This document shows, in pieces, positions 15,908 through 26,073 of a DNA stretch of 38,877 nucleotides. The number at the start of each line of letters is the position of its first letter. Positions within the stretch are counted from its first letter, which is position 1. The notes beneath the pieces were generated by a model. That model did not search any database and had not been told where the DNA came from. It was given only the letters and a program-made list of their open reading frames with translations. Made by a program: the position numbers and the translations under genes. Origin of the DNA: an uncultured Shimia sp. (lineage in GTDB: Bacteria; Pseudomonadota; Alphaproteobacteria; Rhodobacterales; Rhodobacteraceae); assembly GCA_937897325.1 (NCBI GenBank), contig CALCOY010000045.1, forward strand, positions 1 through 38,877, read 5' to 3'.

Positions 15908-16987
15908 ATGCGCCTGAAAACCGCCCTGTCTGGTCTGTTGACCGCCACCGTACTTAGTTTGGGAACAAGCGCTTATGCTGACAGCACGCTTCGGCTGCTG
16001 ACTTGGGGGTCGTATGCCCCGGACGAGTTGATCGAAAAGTTCGAAGCCAGATATCCCGACATTACAGTCGAAGTGACCTTTTCCAACAACGAGGAAATGA
16101 TCGCCAAGCTCCGCGCCACTGGCGGCGCGGGTTTTGATCTTGCGCAGCCAAGCCATGACCGGATTTATGCCGCGCAGCTTGAGTATGACATCTACAAACC
16201 GTTGGATCTTTCCCAGATTGACACGTCGTCCATGACAGAAGTGCATCTCAACTCGGTCAAGGAAAACACCACCATCGATGGAGAGGTGTATGCTGTTCCA
16301 CACCAGTGGGGCACGTCGGGTCTGATGGCAGACAAGACGCTCGCGCCGGATTTCGCCGGGTGGGGTGATCTGTGTGATCCGCAGTACAGGGGCAAAACGT
16401 CGATGCGTCTTAAACGCACGATCCTCTTGGGCACGGCTTACGCGATGGGAGAGGACCCTTTCGCGGCGTATTCTGATCTCGAAAAGTACCAGGAGATCCT
16501 GGACAAAGTCACGGATAAGCTGATTGCCTGCAAAGAAAACATCAAAGCCTACTGGAAGGGGGGCGATGACCTTTCCGCGCTGATGCTTTCGGGTGAGATC
16601 GTCGCATCCGAGACGTGGGATTCAACGGCCTACAAGCTTTTTAACCAGAACCCCAACATCGTTTTCGTGCCACCAGAAACTGGTGCCCTGACATGGATTG
16701 ATACCTTCGTTTTGCCGCGCAAAGGCAAGGCCGATGATGCCGCTTACAAGTGGATCAATTTCGTGCTTGAACCTGAAAACGTGGCGATCATGTCAGCCAG
16801 CACTGGTGCCATCGCGGCCGTGCAGGGCGGAAACGACCTGTTGCCCGATGACAAGAAAGCAGCAGTCAACGCCGCCTTCACGGACGAGGACATTGCGAAC
16901 CTAAAATTCTTCGCGAACATCCCGCCGGGTGTGGAAGACATGGAAGGCAAAGCCTTAGAAAAGATCAAAGCAGCCACAGGGGGCTGA
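15908..16987 (+). CDS. ABC transporter periplasmic binding protein (PotD/PotF-like)
   Basis: A 359-residue extracellular solute-binding protein with a signal peptide (residues 1-22, cleavage after SAYA). The mature protein starts DSTLRLLTWGSYAPDELIEK and has the polyamine-binding-protein layout: two alpha/beta lobes, with GGAGFDLAQPSHDRIYAAQL, YAVPHQWGTSGLMADKT and ALTWIDTFVLPRKGK. It captures substrate in the periplasm for the importer encoded next. The PotD group binds polyamines but also other amines and sugar-like compounds. ATG 15908 has AGGGAG at proper distance; the in-frame ATG at 15875 would spoil the signal peptide. A terminator-like hairpin follows the stop. Confidence 0.93.
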   Translation: MRLKTALSGLLTATVLSLGTSAYADSTLRLLTWGSYAPDELIEKFEARYPDITVEVTFSNNEEMIAKLRATGGAGFDLAQPSHDRIYAAQLEYDIYKPLDLSQIDTSSMTEVHLNSVKENTTIDGEVYAVPHQWGTSGLMADKTLAPDFAGWGDLCDPQYRGKTSMRLKRTILLGTAYAMGEDPFAAYSDLEKYQEILDKVTDKLIACKENIKAYWKGGDDLSALMLSGEIVASETWDSTAYKLFNQNPNIVFVPPETGALTWIDTFVLPRKGKADDAAYKWINFVLEPENVAIMSASTGAIAAVQGGNDLLPDDKKAAVNAAFTDEDIANLKFFANIPPGVEDMEGKALEKIKAATGG

Positions 16988-17004
16988 CATTTTTTCTGAT
17001 CACA

Positions 17005-17040
17005 GAACGCGGTAGCCGTTGGTTGCCGCGTTCCCTTTTT
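17005..17040 (+). terminator. Attenuating terminator between binding-protein and ATPase genes
   Basis: A perfect 8-bp stem GAACGCGG (17005-17012) / CCGCGTTC (17026-17033) with a 13-base loop is followed by CCTTTTT. It lies 17 bases after the binding-protein stop and 32 bases before the ATPase start. Partial read-through would give excess binding protein over membrane complex, the usual need. Confidence 0.8.
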
Positions 17041-17072
17041 GATGTCTGGTCTTTAAGTGGAGATAGGGCAAC

Positions 17073-18182
17073 GTGAGCGCAGAATACGACCTTGAATGTT
17101 TAGATGTGTCGAAAAATTTCGGCGGCGTTCGCGCCGTGGAAGACGTTTCATTCAAGATACCAAAGGGCTCTTTCTTTTCCATTCTGGGACCATCGGGATG
17201 CGGCAAGACAACGCTGATGCGCATGATTGCCGGTTTTGAAGACCCAACACGCGGCGACATCTATATCAAGCGCAAATCAGTACTCAACACCGCGCCGAAC
17301 AAGCGCAATGTGAAAATGGTGTTCCAGCATCTTGCACTGTTCCCGATGATGAACGTGTTTGAGAACATCGCCTACGGTCTGCGCTGCCGCGGTGAAACTG
17401 CCGGAGAGATCGAGCGCAAAGTTAAAGATGTGCTCGAACGCATCGCCCTACCCGATGTGGGTGGCCGCGAAATTCACCAGTTGTCTGGTGGGCAGAAACA
17501 GCGGATTGCGATTGCGCGATGCATGGTACTCGACCCTGATGTGCTTTTGTTGGATGAACCTCTTGGCGCGCTTGATCTGAAACTGCGCGAGGCAATGAAG
17601 ATTGAGCTTAAGTTGCTTCAGCATCAGTTCGATACGACGTTCATTTACATCACTCATGATCAGTCCGAAGCGTTGGTGATGTCCGACAACGTTGCGATCA
17701 TGAACGAAGGTCGGTTCGAGCAAGTGGGTGCGCCACAAGAGCTCTACCACGACCCGAAAACAGCGTTTGTTGCCGGTTTTGTCGGCGACAACAATCATTG
17801 GACGGGCAAGATCAATCAGGTCATCGGTGACCGTTTGGACCTTGTGACAGAGACCGGACTGAGCATGACAGGCCATCTTCGCGGAAATGCGGCGGCAGCG
17901 GCGGGTGGAAACCTGACGCTTTTTGTGCGGCCGGAGTTCATCACGACTCGAAAGGTAGAAGATGGTACCTCGGAAAAAATCTCATCGGACGACAACTGTC
18001 TCACCGGCAAGATTGACAGCCTGCTGTTCAACGGTGCCAACAGCCGCATCCTGGTCCGGGGACCCGGACAGGAACTGATCGAGGCTGACATCGTGTTGAC
18101 AGGCGGCACCGATGATCTAAGGCCGGGCGATCCAGTACGCCTGTCCTGGCCGCGAGAACAAACCATGTGTTTTTTGGCCTAA
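17073..18182 (+). CDS. ABC transporter ATP-binding protein (PotA-like)
   Basis: A 369-residue ATPase. Walker A is GPSGCGKTT (about residue 37-45), Q-loop VFQHLALFP, signature LSGGQKQRIAIARC, Walker B VLLLDEPLGALD and switch His in ITHDQSEAL. Residues 240-369 form a TOBE domain as in PotA and MalK-type subunits. It powers the importer with the two permeases that follow. The start is GTG at 17073, 85 bases after the binding-protein stop. The Q-loop reads QHLALFP where QSYALFP is more common. It is 4 bases upstream of the first permease gene. Confidence 0.95.
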   Translation: MSAEYDLECLDVSKNFGGVRAVEDVSFKIPKGSFFSILGPSGCGKTTLMRMIAGFEDPTRGDIYIKRKSVLNTAPNKRNVKMVFQHLALFPMMNVFENIAYGLRCRGETAGEIERKVKDVLERIALPDVGGREIHQLSGGQKQRIAIARCMVLDPDVLLLDEPLGALDLKLREAMKIELKLLQHQFDTTFIYITHDQSEALVMSDNVAIMNEGRFEQVGAPQELYHDPKTAFVAGFVGDNNHWTGKINQVIGDRLDLVTETGLSMTGHLRGNAAAAAGGNLTLFVRPEFITTRKVEDGTSEKISSDDNCLTGKIDSLLFNGANSRILVRGPGQELIEADIVLTGGTDDLRPGDPVRLSWPREQTMCFLA

Positions 18183-18186
18183 TCGC

Positions 18187-19053
18187 ATGAAAAAAGACAT
18201 TACGCGCCTCTCCTTCATATTGCTCTTTGCACCCTTTGCACTCTGGATCATTTTGCTGATCATCTTGCCACATATCGGTATGGTGATCATTTCTCTGCGT
18301 GAGAAAGTTGCGCCTCGGATCTATGAATTTAGCTTTGCCAATTACGTCGACTTCATGCAGGAGCCGATCTATTGGAACACGCTCCTGCGCACGGGGTCGA
18401 TGTCGCTGTTGGTAACGGTTCTGGCATTGATTATCGGCTTCCCGATCGCCTACTACATCGCCAAGATCGCCGGGAAACGCTCCAAGGGTGCGCTGTTCCT
18501 GCTTTGTCTGATCCCGCTTTGGGTCAGTGACTTAATCCGGGCGTTTGGCTGGATCCTGCTTTTGCGCGAAACCGGCGTAGTGTCTACGGCATTGCAGAAA
18601 ACCGGCCTCGTCAGCCAGCCCATCGAGTTTCTTTATAATGATGCTACGGTGATTATGGGCCTCGTCTACACGGTGATCCTTTTCATGATTGTACCGCTTG
18701 TCTCCACACTTGATGGAATGGATGATGCGATGGTCGAAGCCGGCTATAATCTTGGCGGCAACGGCTCGACCGTACTGCGTCGTATAATTATCCCCTACGC
18801 CATGCCCGGTATCGTTTCCGGCTGCATCGTTGTCTTCATGCTGACAGCGGGCAGTTACCTCACCCCGATCCTACTCGGCGGAAAGAACTCTAGTTGGTTT
18901 ACCGAGCAGATCTATGAGCAATTCATCAGCCGCTACAATTGGGAATCGGGCGCAGCGTTTGGGTTCCTGCTTCTGTTTTTCACGTCGATCGTCGTCTGGC
19001 TGGGACTGAAACTGTCGGGTCAGACACTGTCAAGTACGGTCGCAAAGAGCTGA
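18187..19053 (+). CDS. ABC transporter permease (PotB-like)
   Basis: A 288-residue inner-membrane permease with about six membrane segments. The first is near residues 10-35. The EAA-type loop that docks to the ATPase reads DDAMVEAGYNLGGNG followed by RRIIIPYAMPGIVSG. A long periplasmic loop follows the first segment, as in PotB. It forms the translocation channel with the next permease. Start and spacing (4 bases after the ATPase) fit one operon. Confidence 0.93.
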   Translation: MKKDITRLSFILLFAPFALWIILLIILPHIGMVIISLREKVAPRIYEFSFANYVDFMQEPIYWNTLLRTGSMSLLVTVLALIIGFPIAYYIAKIAGKRSKGALFLLCLIPLWVSDLIRAFGWILLLRETGVVSTALQKTGLVSQPIEFLYNDATVIMGLVYTVILFMIVPLVSTLDGMDDAMVEAGYNLGGNGSTVLRRIIIPYAMPGIVSGCIVVFMLTAGSYLTPILLGGKNSSWFTEQIYEQFISRYNWESGAAFGFLLLFFTSIVVWLGLKLSGQTLSSTVAKS

Positions 19054-19065
19054 GTAGGGAGAAAG

Positions 19066-19923
19066 ATGGCACAAAAGCGCAATTCAGCCTTCCTTCTGGG
19101 CTACCGTCTTTACGTATTGGCCTTCTTCGTTTTCCTTGCGGCACCGCTGCTTGCAGCGGGCACCTTCGCATTTAACGATTCCCTTTTTCCTGCGCTTCCT
19201 TGGCAGGGTTTCACGCTGGATTGGTTTTTCAACAACACCGAACCCAAGCTTGGCATGTTCCATGATCGCCGTCTCCTGCGCGGGCTCTATTATTCATTCG
19301 TAATTGCTACGATGGTCGCGTTGCTTTCAGTCCTGGTGGGAACGTGCAATGCCTTCCTGTTTGTGCGAGTGGAGTTTCCGTACAAGAACTTCTTTTACAT
19401 CCTAATGGTTGTGCCACTGGTCATTCCTGGCGTTATCCTCGGCATTTCGATCCTGGTTCTCGCCAGCACCGTGGCCAATGGCGTGGAGGAGACATTCAAC
19501 TACGAAATAGAGTTCCTGCGACCGGGCATCAGTCTGGTGGTGTTGGGTCAGTTTTCTTTCATCACCACGATCACCTCACTGGTGATCACGGCCCGCCTCA
19601 GGAAATTCGACGAAACCCTGGAAGAGGCTGCCTTTAACCTTGGAGCACGCCGTGCGCGTGTTCTGCGTACGGTTACGCTTCCATTTTTGTGGCCAGCGAT
19701 GTTTGCCGCCGGGATTGTGGCGTTTCTAGTTTCGTTTGAAAATTTCAACACCACACTCTTTTTGGTGGGTTCTGAAGCGCCACTTACGATCACCATGTTT
19801 GATCGCATGGTCAAAGTCGGCTCCACCCCTGTTCTGAATGCGGTGTCTTTCTTCCTTATGGTGGGCTCCGGTCTGCTCGCGCTTCTGTCGATCCTCGTTC
19901 AGCGCGACGAGACAGAGGCCTGA
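19066..19923 (+). CDS. ABC transporter permease (PotC-like)
   Basis: A 285-residue permease with about six membrane segments. The EAA loop reads [20 protein letters not shown], followed by [13 protein letters not shown]. The first segment (about 13-35) is followed by a long periplasmic loop ([19 protein letters not shown]). It pairs with the preceding PotB-like subunit. AGGGAG lies 7 bases before the ATG. It ends 5 bases before the GMC oxidoreductase gene, so transport and oxidation are in one transcript. Confidence 0.93.
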   Translation: MAQKRNSAFLLGYRLYVLAFFVFLAAPLLAAGTFAFNDSLFPALPWQGFTLDWFFNNTEPKLGMFHDRRLLRGLYYSFVIATMVALLSVLVGTCNAFLFVRVEFPYKNFFYILMVVPLVIPGVILGISILVLASTVANGVEETFNYEIEFLRPGISLVVLGQFSFITTITSLVITARLRKFDETLEEAAFNLGARRARVLRTVTLPFLWPAMFAAGIVAFLVSFENFNTTLFLVGSEAPLTITMFDRMVKVGSTPVLNAVSFFLMVGSGLLALLSILVQRDETEA

Positions 19924-19928
19924 GACCC

Positions 19929-21542
19929 ATGCAGACCTATGACTTCATCATCGTTGGTGCAGGCTCGGCGGGTTGTGTTCTCGCCAACCGTCTGACGGAA
20001 AACGGTCGATACTCGGTTCTTCTATTGGAAGCCGGTGGAAGCGATCTGAACTTCTGGATCTGGATGCCCATCGGCTATGGCAAGGCCTTCTACAACCCAC
20101 GCATCAACTGGATGTTCCAGACCGAGGCTGACGCGGGCACCAACAATCGGCGCAGCTATTGGCCACGCGGTAAAGTTCTGGGCGGATCGTCGTCGATCAA
20201 TGCCATGGTCTACATCCGGGGTCAGCGTAAGGACTTTGATGATTGGGAAGCGTTCGGCAATACCGGTTGGGGTTGGGACGACGTACTGCCTTATTTTAAG
20301 AAGGCGGAGACCAACTTTGAGGGCGACCCTGCATGGCGTGGCAAGGACGGGCCGCTTCATGTATCCAAAGTCGACCGCGATCTTCACCCAACATGCGAGA
20401 ATTTCATCCAGGCCGCTGAGGTCTGCGGTCTGACACATGTCGACGACTTCAACAGTGGCGATCTGGAAGGCGTCGGGCGGTATCAGATCACGGCCAAGGA
20501 CGGTTTTCGCATGTCGACGGCGCGCGCCTATCTGCGACCGGCAAGGCGCAGGCCCAACTTGACAGTCGAGACTCACTGCCAAGCCACACAATTGCTGATC
20601 GACGGTACGCAGGCCACGGGCGTCGAGTACATACGTGGTGGTCAGACTTATCGGACGTTCGCCGGGCGCGAGGTGATTTTGTCCGCAGGCGCGATCAACA
20701 CCCCACAGATCCTGCAACTTTCCGGCATAGGTTGTGGTAAGTTGCTGAAAGAGCGTGGCATCAAGGTCGTTCTGGACCAGCCCAATGTGGGACAACATTT
20801 GCAAGACCACATTTGCACCGATCATGTTTTCAAAGCCAAGGTCCCGACGCTCAACAACCAGCTTGGATCGTTGCACGGGAAAATCCTGCACGGCTTGAAC
20901 TATGTCTTGCGCCGTCGCGGCCCTTTGTCGCTCGGCGTCAATCAGGCCGGAGGATTTGCCAAGAGCAGACCGGACCTGCCTCACCCCGATCTGCAACTTT
21001 ATTTTTCACCAGTGAGCTACACGAAAGCTCCGCCAGGCAAGCGCCCTTTGATGCGCCCCGATCCTTTTCCCGGACTTCTGATGGGGGCTCAGCCTAGCAG
21101 ACCCACCAGCCGCGGGCACATTGAGATCAGGTCGCGCGATCCAATGGAGGCGCCTGCGATCCATCCAAATTACCTGTCCACCAATCAGGACGTGCAAGAC
21201 ATGATCGCTGCAGCGCGCTTCATTCGCGAGCTGACCGATGCATCACCTTTAGCCGACATCATCGAAGAAGAGCTCAAACCGGGAGCAGGCATACAATCCG
21301 ATGAAGACTTGCTTGCAGATATCCGAGAGCGCGCAGGCACCGTGTTTCACCCGGTCAGCAGCTGCCGCATGGGCCCCGATCCCGAGACCAGTGTAACTGA
21401 TGCAGAACTACGCGTACACGGGGCGCAAAACTTACGGGTTGTAGATGCCTCGGTCTTTCCTAATGTTACGTCTGGCAACACAAATGCCCCGGTGATCATG
21501 GTCGCGGAGAAAGCAGCTGATACCATTCTGGGTGGTTTATGA
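19929..21542 (+). CDS. GMC-family FAD oxidoreductase (choline/alcohol dehydrogenase-like)
   Basis: A 537-residue flavoprotein of the glucose-methanol-choline family. The N-terminal Rossmann motif is [14 protein letters not shown] with LLLEAGG; the first GMC signature is [20 protein letters not shown]; the C-terminal catalytic region has [13 protein letters not shown] (active-site His) and [20 protein letters not shown] (second His/Asn position is Asn). It oxidises a primary or secondary alcohol group of a compound, probably one brought in by the adjacent importer. Choline dehydrogenase (BetA) is the best known relative, but there is no betB or betI nearby. It overlaps the following oxidase by 4 bases (ATGA). 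Confidence 0.93.
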   Translation: MQTYDFIIVGAGSAGCVLANRLTENGRYSVLLLEAGGSDLNFWIWMPIGYGKAFYNPRINWMFQTEADAGTNNRRSYWPRGKVLGGSSSINAMVYIRGQRKDFDDWEAFGNTGWGWDDVLPYFKKAETNFEGDPAWRGKDGPLHVSKVDRDLHPTCENFIQAAEVCGLTHVDDFNSGDLEGVGRYQITAKDGFRMSTARAYLRPARRRPNLTVETHCQATQLLIDGTQATGVEYIRGGQTYRTFAGREVILSAGAINTPQILQLSGIGCGKLLKERGIKVVLDQPNVGQHLQDHICTDHVFKAKVPTLNNQLGSLHGKILHGLNYVLRRRGPLSLGVNQAGGFAKSRPDLPHPDLQLYFSPVSYTKAPPGKRPLMRPDPFPGLLMGAQPSRPTSRGHIEIRSRDPMEAPAIHPNYLSTNQDVQDMIAAARFIRELTDASPLADIIEEELKPGAGIQSDEDLLADIRERAGTVFHPVSSCRMGPDPETSVTDAELRVHGAQNLRVVDASVFPNVTSGNTNAPVIMVAEKAADTILGGL

Positions 21543-22834
21543 TGGCCGAAAAGCCGTTCAGCGATTCCTGGGCAGATGCGTCGTATTGGTGGGAAGGACG
21601 CACACCAGCGCCTGACGCCGAGACGTTGCCCGCGAAAGCTGATGTTTTGGTGATCGGCAGCGGATACACAGGACTGCACGCAGCGATCCAAACGGCACGG
21701 GCGGGTATGCACACCGTGGTTATCGATGCAGGCCGGATCGGCGAAGGCTGCAGCACGCGCAATGGTGGCCAGGTATCGACCAGCATCAAACCGAGCTTTG
21801 GCAGCCTCAAGCAAAAATTCGGTGCTGACACGGCCGAACGTATCTTTCGAGAGGGTCAAGCATCGCTCGATTTCACCGCAAAGTTCATCTCGGATGAGGC
21901 GATCGACTGTGATTTCCGTGTGGTCGGTCGTTTCCACGGCGCCCATTCACCGCGGCAATACGAGCAGCTTGCAAGGGATGCTGAAGCAGCGCACCCCGTT
22001 CTCGATACAGAGGCCTATATTGTTCCAGAGTCGGAGCAGCATTCAGAACTTCGAACCGATTTTTATCACGGCGGTATCGTTTTTCCAAAACACGCAAGCA
22101 TCGACCCCGGCGCCTACCACGCCGGCCTGGTGGAGGTTGCGCAACAAAGCGGCGCAAGCCTTATGCCCAACTGCGCGGCTACGGCCTTGGCCGAAGAGCA
22201 TGTGGAGCATGAGGTGCAGACCGTTAGGGGACGCATTCGTGCGCGAAATGTCATCGTGGCAACCAATGGGTATTCAGGCAACCTCTTGCCCTGGCTGCAA
22301 CACCGCATCATTCCGATTGGCTCTTATATCATCGCCACAGAGGAACTGCCGAAAGATCAGGTTGACGAGTTCTTTCCCACCAACCGAATTCAGTCTGACA
22401 CGCGCAAGCTGGTATACTACTATCGCCTCTCGCCGGATCGCAAAAGGATCCTTTTTGGCGGGCGTGTATCACTGCGCGAAACCGATCCGCGACGGAGCGG
22501 CCCGATACTGCTCCGCGACATGATTGCAATCTTTCCAGACTTGGAGGACGTGCGGATTTCCCATTCTTGGGCAGGCACTGTTGGCTACACGTTCGACAGC
22601 CTCATGCACGCTGGGCGCCGCCGTGGTCTCTACTGGGCCGGAGGATACTGCGGCGCGGGCGCGGGTATGGCAGGTTATCTTGGGAATATGATCGGCAGGC
22701 AGGTTTCGGGCGACAAGACCGCCACCACCGTTTTCTCGGAGATTCCCTTCAGTGGACGCCCATACTACCGCGGCAACCCATGGTTTCTTTCGTCGTCTGT
22801 CCTTTGGTATCGGATACTGGACCGCATCAGATGA
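21539..22834 (+). CDS. FAD-dependent amine oxidoreductase (DAO/PuuB type)
   Basis: A 431-residue flavoprotein of the D-amino-acid-oxidase-like family. The FAD motif is [19 protein letters not shown] with [26 protein letters not shown]-like [11 protein letters not shown] and the C-terminal [20 protein letters not shown] complete the FAD site. The RNGGQ segment and overall layout resemble gamma-glutamylputrescine oxidase (PuuB), so the substrate is likely an amine or amino acid. It is last in the operon binding protein-ATPase-two permeases-GMC-DAO. The pairing of an alcohol oxidase and an amine oxidase suggests a substrate with both groups. Confidence 0.92.
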   Translation: MMAEKPFSDSWADASYWWEGRTPAPDAETLPAKADVLVIGSGYTGLHAAIQTARAGMHTVVIDAGRIGEGCSTRNGGQVSTSIKPSFGSLKQKFGADTAERIFREGQASLDFTAKFISDEAIDCDFRVVGRFHGAHSPRQYEQLARDAEAAHPVLDTEAYIVPESEQHSELRTDFYHGGIVFPKHASIDPGAYHAGLVEVAQQSGASLMPNCAATALAEEHVEHEVQTVRGRIRARNVIVATNGYSGNLLPWLQHRIIPIGSYIIATEELPKDQVDEFFPTNRIQSDTRKLVYYYRLSPDRKRILFGGRVSLRETDPRRSGPILLRDMIAIFPDLEDVRISHSWAGTVGYTFDSLMHAGRRRGLYWAGGYCGAGAGMAGYLGNMIGRQVSGDKTATTVFSEIPFSGRPYYRGNPWFLSSSVLWYRILDRIR

Positions 22835-22914
22835 ACCCTCTTCGACTTTCCGGCGAAGCGGAAATGCTGATCTAACCGACATGCGCTTGTCTTCCGCCGC
22901 GTGGATGGTGACGA

Positions 22915-22946
22915 TCTCTGAGCGCGCCGTGCTCAGCGTTCAGAGA
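22915..22946 (+). terminator. Possible hairpin terminator after the oxidase operon
   Basis: TCTCTGA (22915-22921) and TCAGAGA (22940-22946) form an outer stem and CTGAGC/GCTCAG an alternative inner stem. No T-run follows, so factor-independent termination is doubtful. The rest of 22835-23127 shows nothing else. Confidence 0.3.
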
Positions 22947-23127
22947 CATTCGGCCTCAAAGGGCTTCGAATGAGTGGATTGAAATGCGCGTCAGCTTCGC
23001 CGACACTTTTACCGTATCAGGAGCCGTGAACGAAACCGCTGTGGGCATTCGTTCTTCAATCCTTGAACAAGTGTCGGCAGGCTGAATTTACGGGTTCGGA
23101 GCCCCGCTGGCAGGCGATTTTGTTGGA

Positions 23128-24003
23128 TCAGGTCAAAAGACCAAGAAGACTAAAGCTCGTCAGCGCGATCAGCGTTCCAGTACATATCTGGATGGCAGGG
23201 AATGCGAAGTTCAACCTGTATACATTTGTCGAGGCGAAGACAGCGCCTCTGGCGGCTATACTCGACATGGCAACAAGGCTCGTAAGCATCGCAGTGCCAA
23301 GTCCCATGGCCAAAACGGCTGTTGCGCCCGGCAGCCTAAGGTCCATTTGCCAAGCGATAACCAACAGGAAGATAGCTCCCGTACAGGGGCGGATGGCGAT
23401 ACTCAGCACCAAGGCGGTGGCATCGCGGAGTGACTTAACCTGCGCGGCTTCGTCTATCGTTGGTGCATGGGAATGGCATCCGCAGTTCGACGAGACGGTT
23501 TCGTGACCCGATTTCGACGCGTTTTGCAAGGATCGCACACCGCGCCAAACCAGCGTCAACCCAATGCAAGCGATCGCGACATAGCTGGCGGGGGCCAACG
23601 CCTCCTCTGCCGCTGCCTGCACTTGGTGAGCGGAGACCTCGATCACGTAAAAGCCTCCATAGACCAATAGAATTGCCCAAATTGCTTGAGCCAGGCTGGA
23701 CGAGATTGCTAGACCGATCAGGCGGCGTGTTGTGACTGATGTTCCAAGTCCGACCCCGCCGACCAGATATTTACCATGCCCCGGTCCAAGAGCGTGTACA
23801 AACCCATATGCGAGCGTGGCGCTGAGCAGGGCGGCATATGCGCCAGGCTCCCCAGTTCGGAGCCCACGGATCGCTGTGGCCATCTGGTTCTGAAATCCGC
23901 GTTGGGCATTGGCGGCCCATTCCGCCAGTCGACTGAAATCTGCCGCCAAATACAGAGAGACGGCCACCAAAACGGCGAGACATGCGATGATCAGGAGGCG
24001 CAT
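23128..24003 (-). CDS. NicO/RcnA-family metal transporter
   Basis: A 291-residue membrane protein with about six segments. The metal-site motif is FVHALGPGHGKYLVGG in the second segment, followed by LGLAISSSLAQAIWAIL and a later SIAIRPCTGAIFLLV. A hydrophilic Cys/His loop (SSNCGCHSHAP) lies between segments 4 and 5. NicO proteins move Ni, Co or related divalent metals. The gene overlaps the preceding DUF1007 gene by 13 bases, a standing partnership in Proteobacteria. Being beside the zinc genes, it could serve zinc or a metal swapped with it; direction of transport cannot be told. Confidence 0.88.
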   Translation of the reverse strand: MRLLIIACLAVLVAVSLYLAADFSRLAEWAANAQRGFQNQMATAIRGLRTGEPGAYAALLSATLAYGFVHALGPGHGKYLVGGVGLGTSVTTRRLIGLAISSSLAQAIWAILLVYGGFYVIEVSAHQVQAAAEEALAPASYVAIACIGLTLVWRGVRSLQNASKSGHETVSSNCGCHSHAPTIDEAAQVKSLRDATALVLSIAIRPCTGAIFLLVIAWQMDLRLPGATAVLAMGLGTAMLTSLVAMSSIAARGAVFASTNVYRLNFAFPAIQICTGTLIALTSFSLLGLLT

Positions 24004-24686
24004 TGAAGCGTGATCCTGTCTGCAAAGAAAGCACCTACATCCGCGATGTCTGGCGTCTCTTCCCGGCTAAGCTTTGCTAGCGCAGACTTTAGAACATCAT
24101 CTTGCGCATCAGCTTCAAAAGGGATGACGTTCGCAGTGCAGCTACTTTCGGCACCAAGCAGCCGCGGATTCTTGGTAACAGCAAAGGCATAGAAGTAGGT
24201 CGCCTCATAGAATGCAAGCTCTGCCTTCGACCGGTTCAATTGGACGGGTTGATCGAGGTGTCGCGTGAATGTCATTTGCAGTTGCCCATTGATCAAATTG
24301 GCGTCGAAGTCGGCCGGTCTGCTCAACTGCACGGCCGCGCCATCGACCGATAGATGCGCAGAGCCTTCGAAGTCGTCGGGCCAATTGCTGCGCAGACGAA
24401 TAAGCTGCTGTCGATCTTCCTCGCCCAACTTCCCGTCGGCAGTTAGCGAAAGTTTATTGGAGGACAAGATGTAGAGGCTCTCGAATTCGTCATAGAGCCA
24501 TGTGACCTTGAGCGCATCGAGTTTGCCGCTCTCGTCGAAAACGAAGTCCACTCCACCATCGACGAACACATGAGGATGGGCCTGTGCTGGCAGGATAAAC
24601 ACCAACAGCGCCGCGGCAAAAGCGAGAGCGCACAAAGGTGCGGTCGCCCGCTCGCAGGTGCTGCTGCTCAGATCATGAATACGCAT
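23991..24686 (-). CDS. DUF1007 periplasmic protein
   Basis: A 231-residue exported protein. A basic N-terminus with a hydrophobic core (residues 18-35) ends at AQA, and the mature protein starts HPHVFVDGG, the hallmark of DUF1007, whose HPH tripeptide could bind metal. A long beta-rich domain follows; two Cys (SSCTAN and near the C-terminal LQCAS) may pair. DUF1007 is usually encoded with NicO and probably delivers or receives metal on the periplasmic side. I found no clear Zur box in the 194 bases upstream. Confidence 0.88.
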   Translation of the reverse strand: MRIHDLSSSTCERATAPLCALAFAAALLVFILPAQAHPHVFVDGGVDFVFDESGKLDALKVTWLYDEFESLYILSSNKLSLTADGKLGEEDRQQLIRLRSNWPDDFEGSAHLSVDGAAVQLSRPADFDANLINGQLQMTFTRHLDQPVQLNRSKAELAFYEATYFYAFAVTKNPRLLGAESSCTANVIPFEADAQDDVLKSALAKLSREETPDIADVGAFFADRITLQCAS

Positions 24687-24880
24687 AGAATCGCCCAGTT
24701 TGCATTGTTAGTGTGTCTAAACTCATTTGCTTCTCACCCTATCCGACGTCGACACGAACGGCCGTATTCTGCAAGTGTGCCTCGGCAAACCAACCGTTTG
24801 AGGCGATGTGCTGCCGAGTGGCCTCAGCAAAAGTGATCGGCAAAGAAGAAACCGGACCGGTCCCGTATTCACCTCAGCGG

Positions 24881-26052
24881 TCATTCGGCGACAAGCTGAC
24901 CCGAAAGCGGGTTTACCGGCATCGTCTGCTCAGGTTGGAACTGAAGCGCGGACCGGATTGACGCCTCCGCTTTGGGCAGGTCAAAGGCGGTGGTGATCGG
25001 GTTATCGTTCATGCAATGTGCTGGATGCGCATAAATGCCGAAGCTACGACGCATCCATTCATACGCAATCCCCAGCAATTCGCTGCGGCCTTTGAAGTCT
25101 CCGAAGGTCATGCAGCGCCGCACGCGACCTGTCATGAGTTGAAAGAGCCGGTTCGATATCTCCAGGCTCGCACCGGTGAAACCAGTTACCGTGCATTCGC
25201 CCCAACCTTTATGGCAGATTTCAAGGTCAGCATGTATCAGCCTAACGTTTTCGGCGGCCTCGAATGTGTGCTCCAAGACGTCGCTGGTCATTTCGACCAG
25301 GAATCTCTGGCTGAGCGCATTGAAGTCTTTGGATTTGATACATTCAGCAGGGCCCATTAATTTTGCCAGAAGTAATTTGGAATGATTGATATCCATCACT
25401 ATGATTTTCGACGCGGCGCGCACCACTGCGTCCATGTATTCGGCGATCCCGGCGGCACCGAGTTCAAAGACAGCGACATTGCCGCCCATCTTGATCTTCG
25501 CGGTTTTGCGCACAGCCCCATTTCAGTCGGCACCGCACACACCTTGACAGAAACTTTGGACAAGCGTGCTTCCTTAGGGGCCTTGGCAAACGAAATCTCG
25601 GTTAGAACCGTGTATTCGATGAAGGTGCTAATGCCAATGTAGCGCGGCAGCTGCTCGCCCCTGTAGGAAAAGCGTGACGGGCCATCGGGCATCAAACCAG
25701 CACCTTGGGTCTGTCGGATTGTCTGGCACACATTGGTCTTGCCGGACTTGATGTGGGGAAAATCCGGATCTTCAGGCAAATAGAGCGGGATCATGTTGTC
25801 GCCTGGTTTGACCGAGGTCACGCCTTTGCCTACCTCTTCAGCCCGGCTGAGGCCTTCGTGACCCAGGATGCCCAGGATGCAAGGAAACAACCCCTCGAGA
25901 TCTTCAGCAGAGAGCGTGAAGACGTCAGCATAACAAAGGCTAGTTATGACAATCCTGACAAGCACTTCCCCCTCTTTCGGGCCTTCAAGATCCATTTCTT
26001 CGATCTCCAAAGCGCGGTTGGGCTCGCATGCAATTGCTACACTTGTTTTCAT
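24881..26052 (-). pseudogene. Broken class III alcohol dehydrogenase-like gene
   Basis: Two reading frames together match S-(hydroxymethyl)glutathione dehydrogenase end to end. Frame one (from 26052) gives MKTSVAIACEPNRALEI, LVRIVITSLCYADVFTL, LGHEGLSRAEEVGKGVTSVK and LMPDGPSRFSYRG. Frame two (to 24881) gives KIKMGGNVAVFELGAAGI, CHKGWGECTVTGF and LFQLMTGRV. They join if one G is restored in the run at 25516-25519. CCCAGGATG is tandemly duplicated at 25862-25879, inserting three residues before the zinc His. The structural-zinc loop, four Cys in the family, reads PEDPDFPHIKSGKTNVC, so three are lost, while the catalytic-zinc Cys and His remain. Probably last gene of the Zur-linked operon. Confidence 0.85.
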
Positions 26053-26073
26053 GGATCAGACCTGGTCTTTCAG

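Noticed and set aside
24687-24880. Zur box expected upstream of DUF1007-NicO
   Set aside because: Only a weak CAATGCAAA-like string occurs; no symmetric dyad comparable with the two accepted sites.
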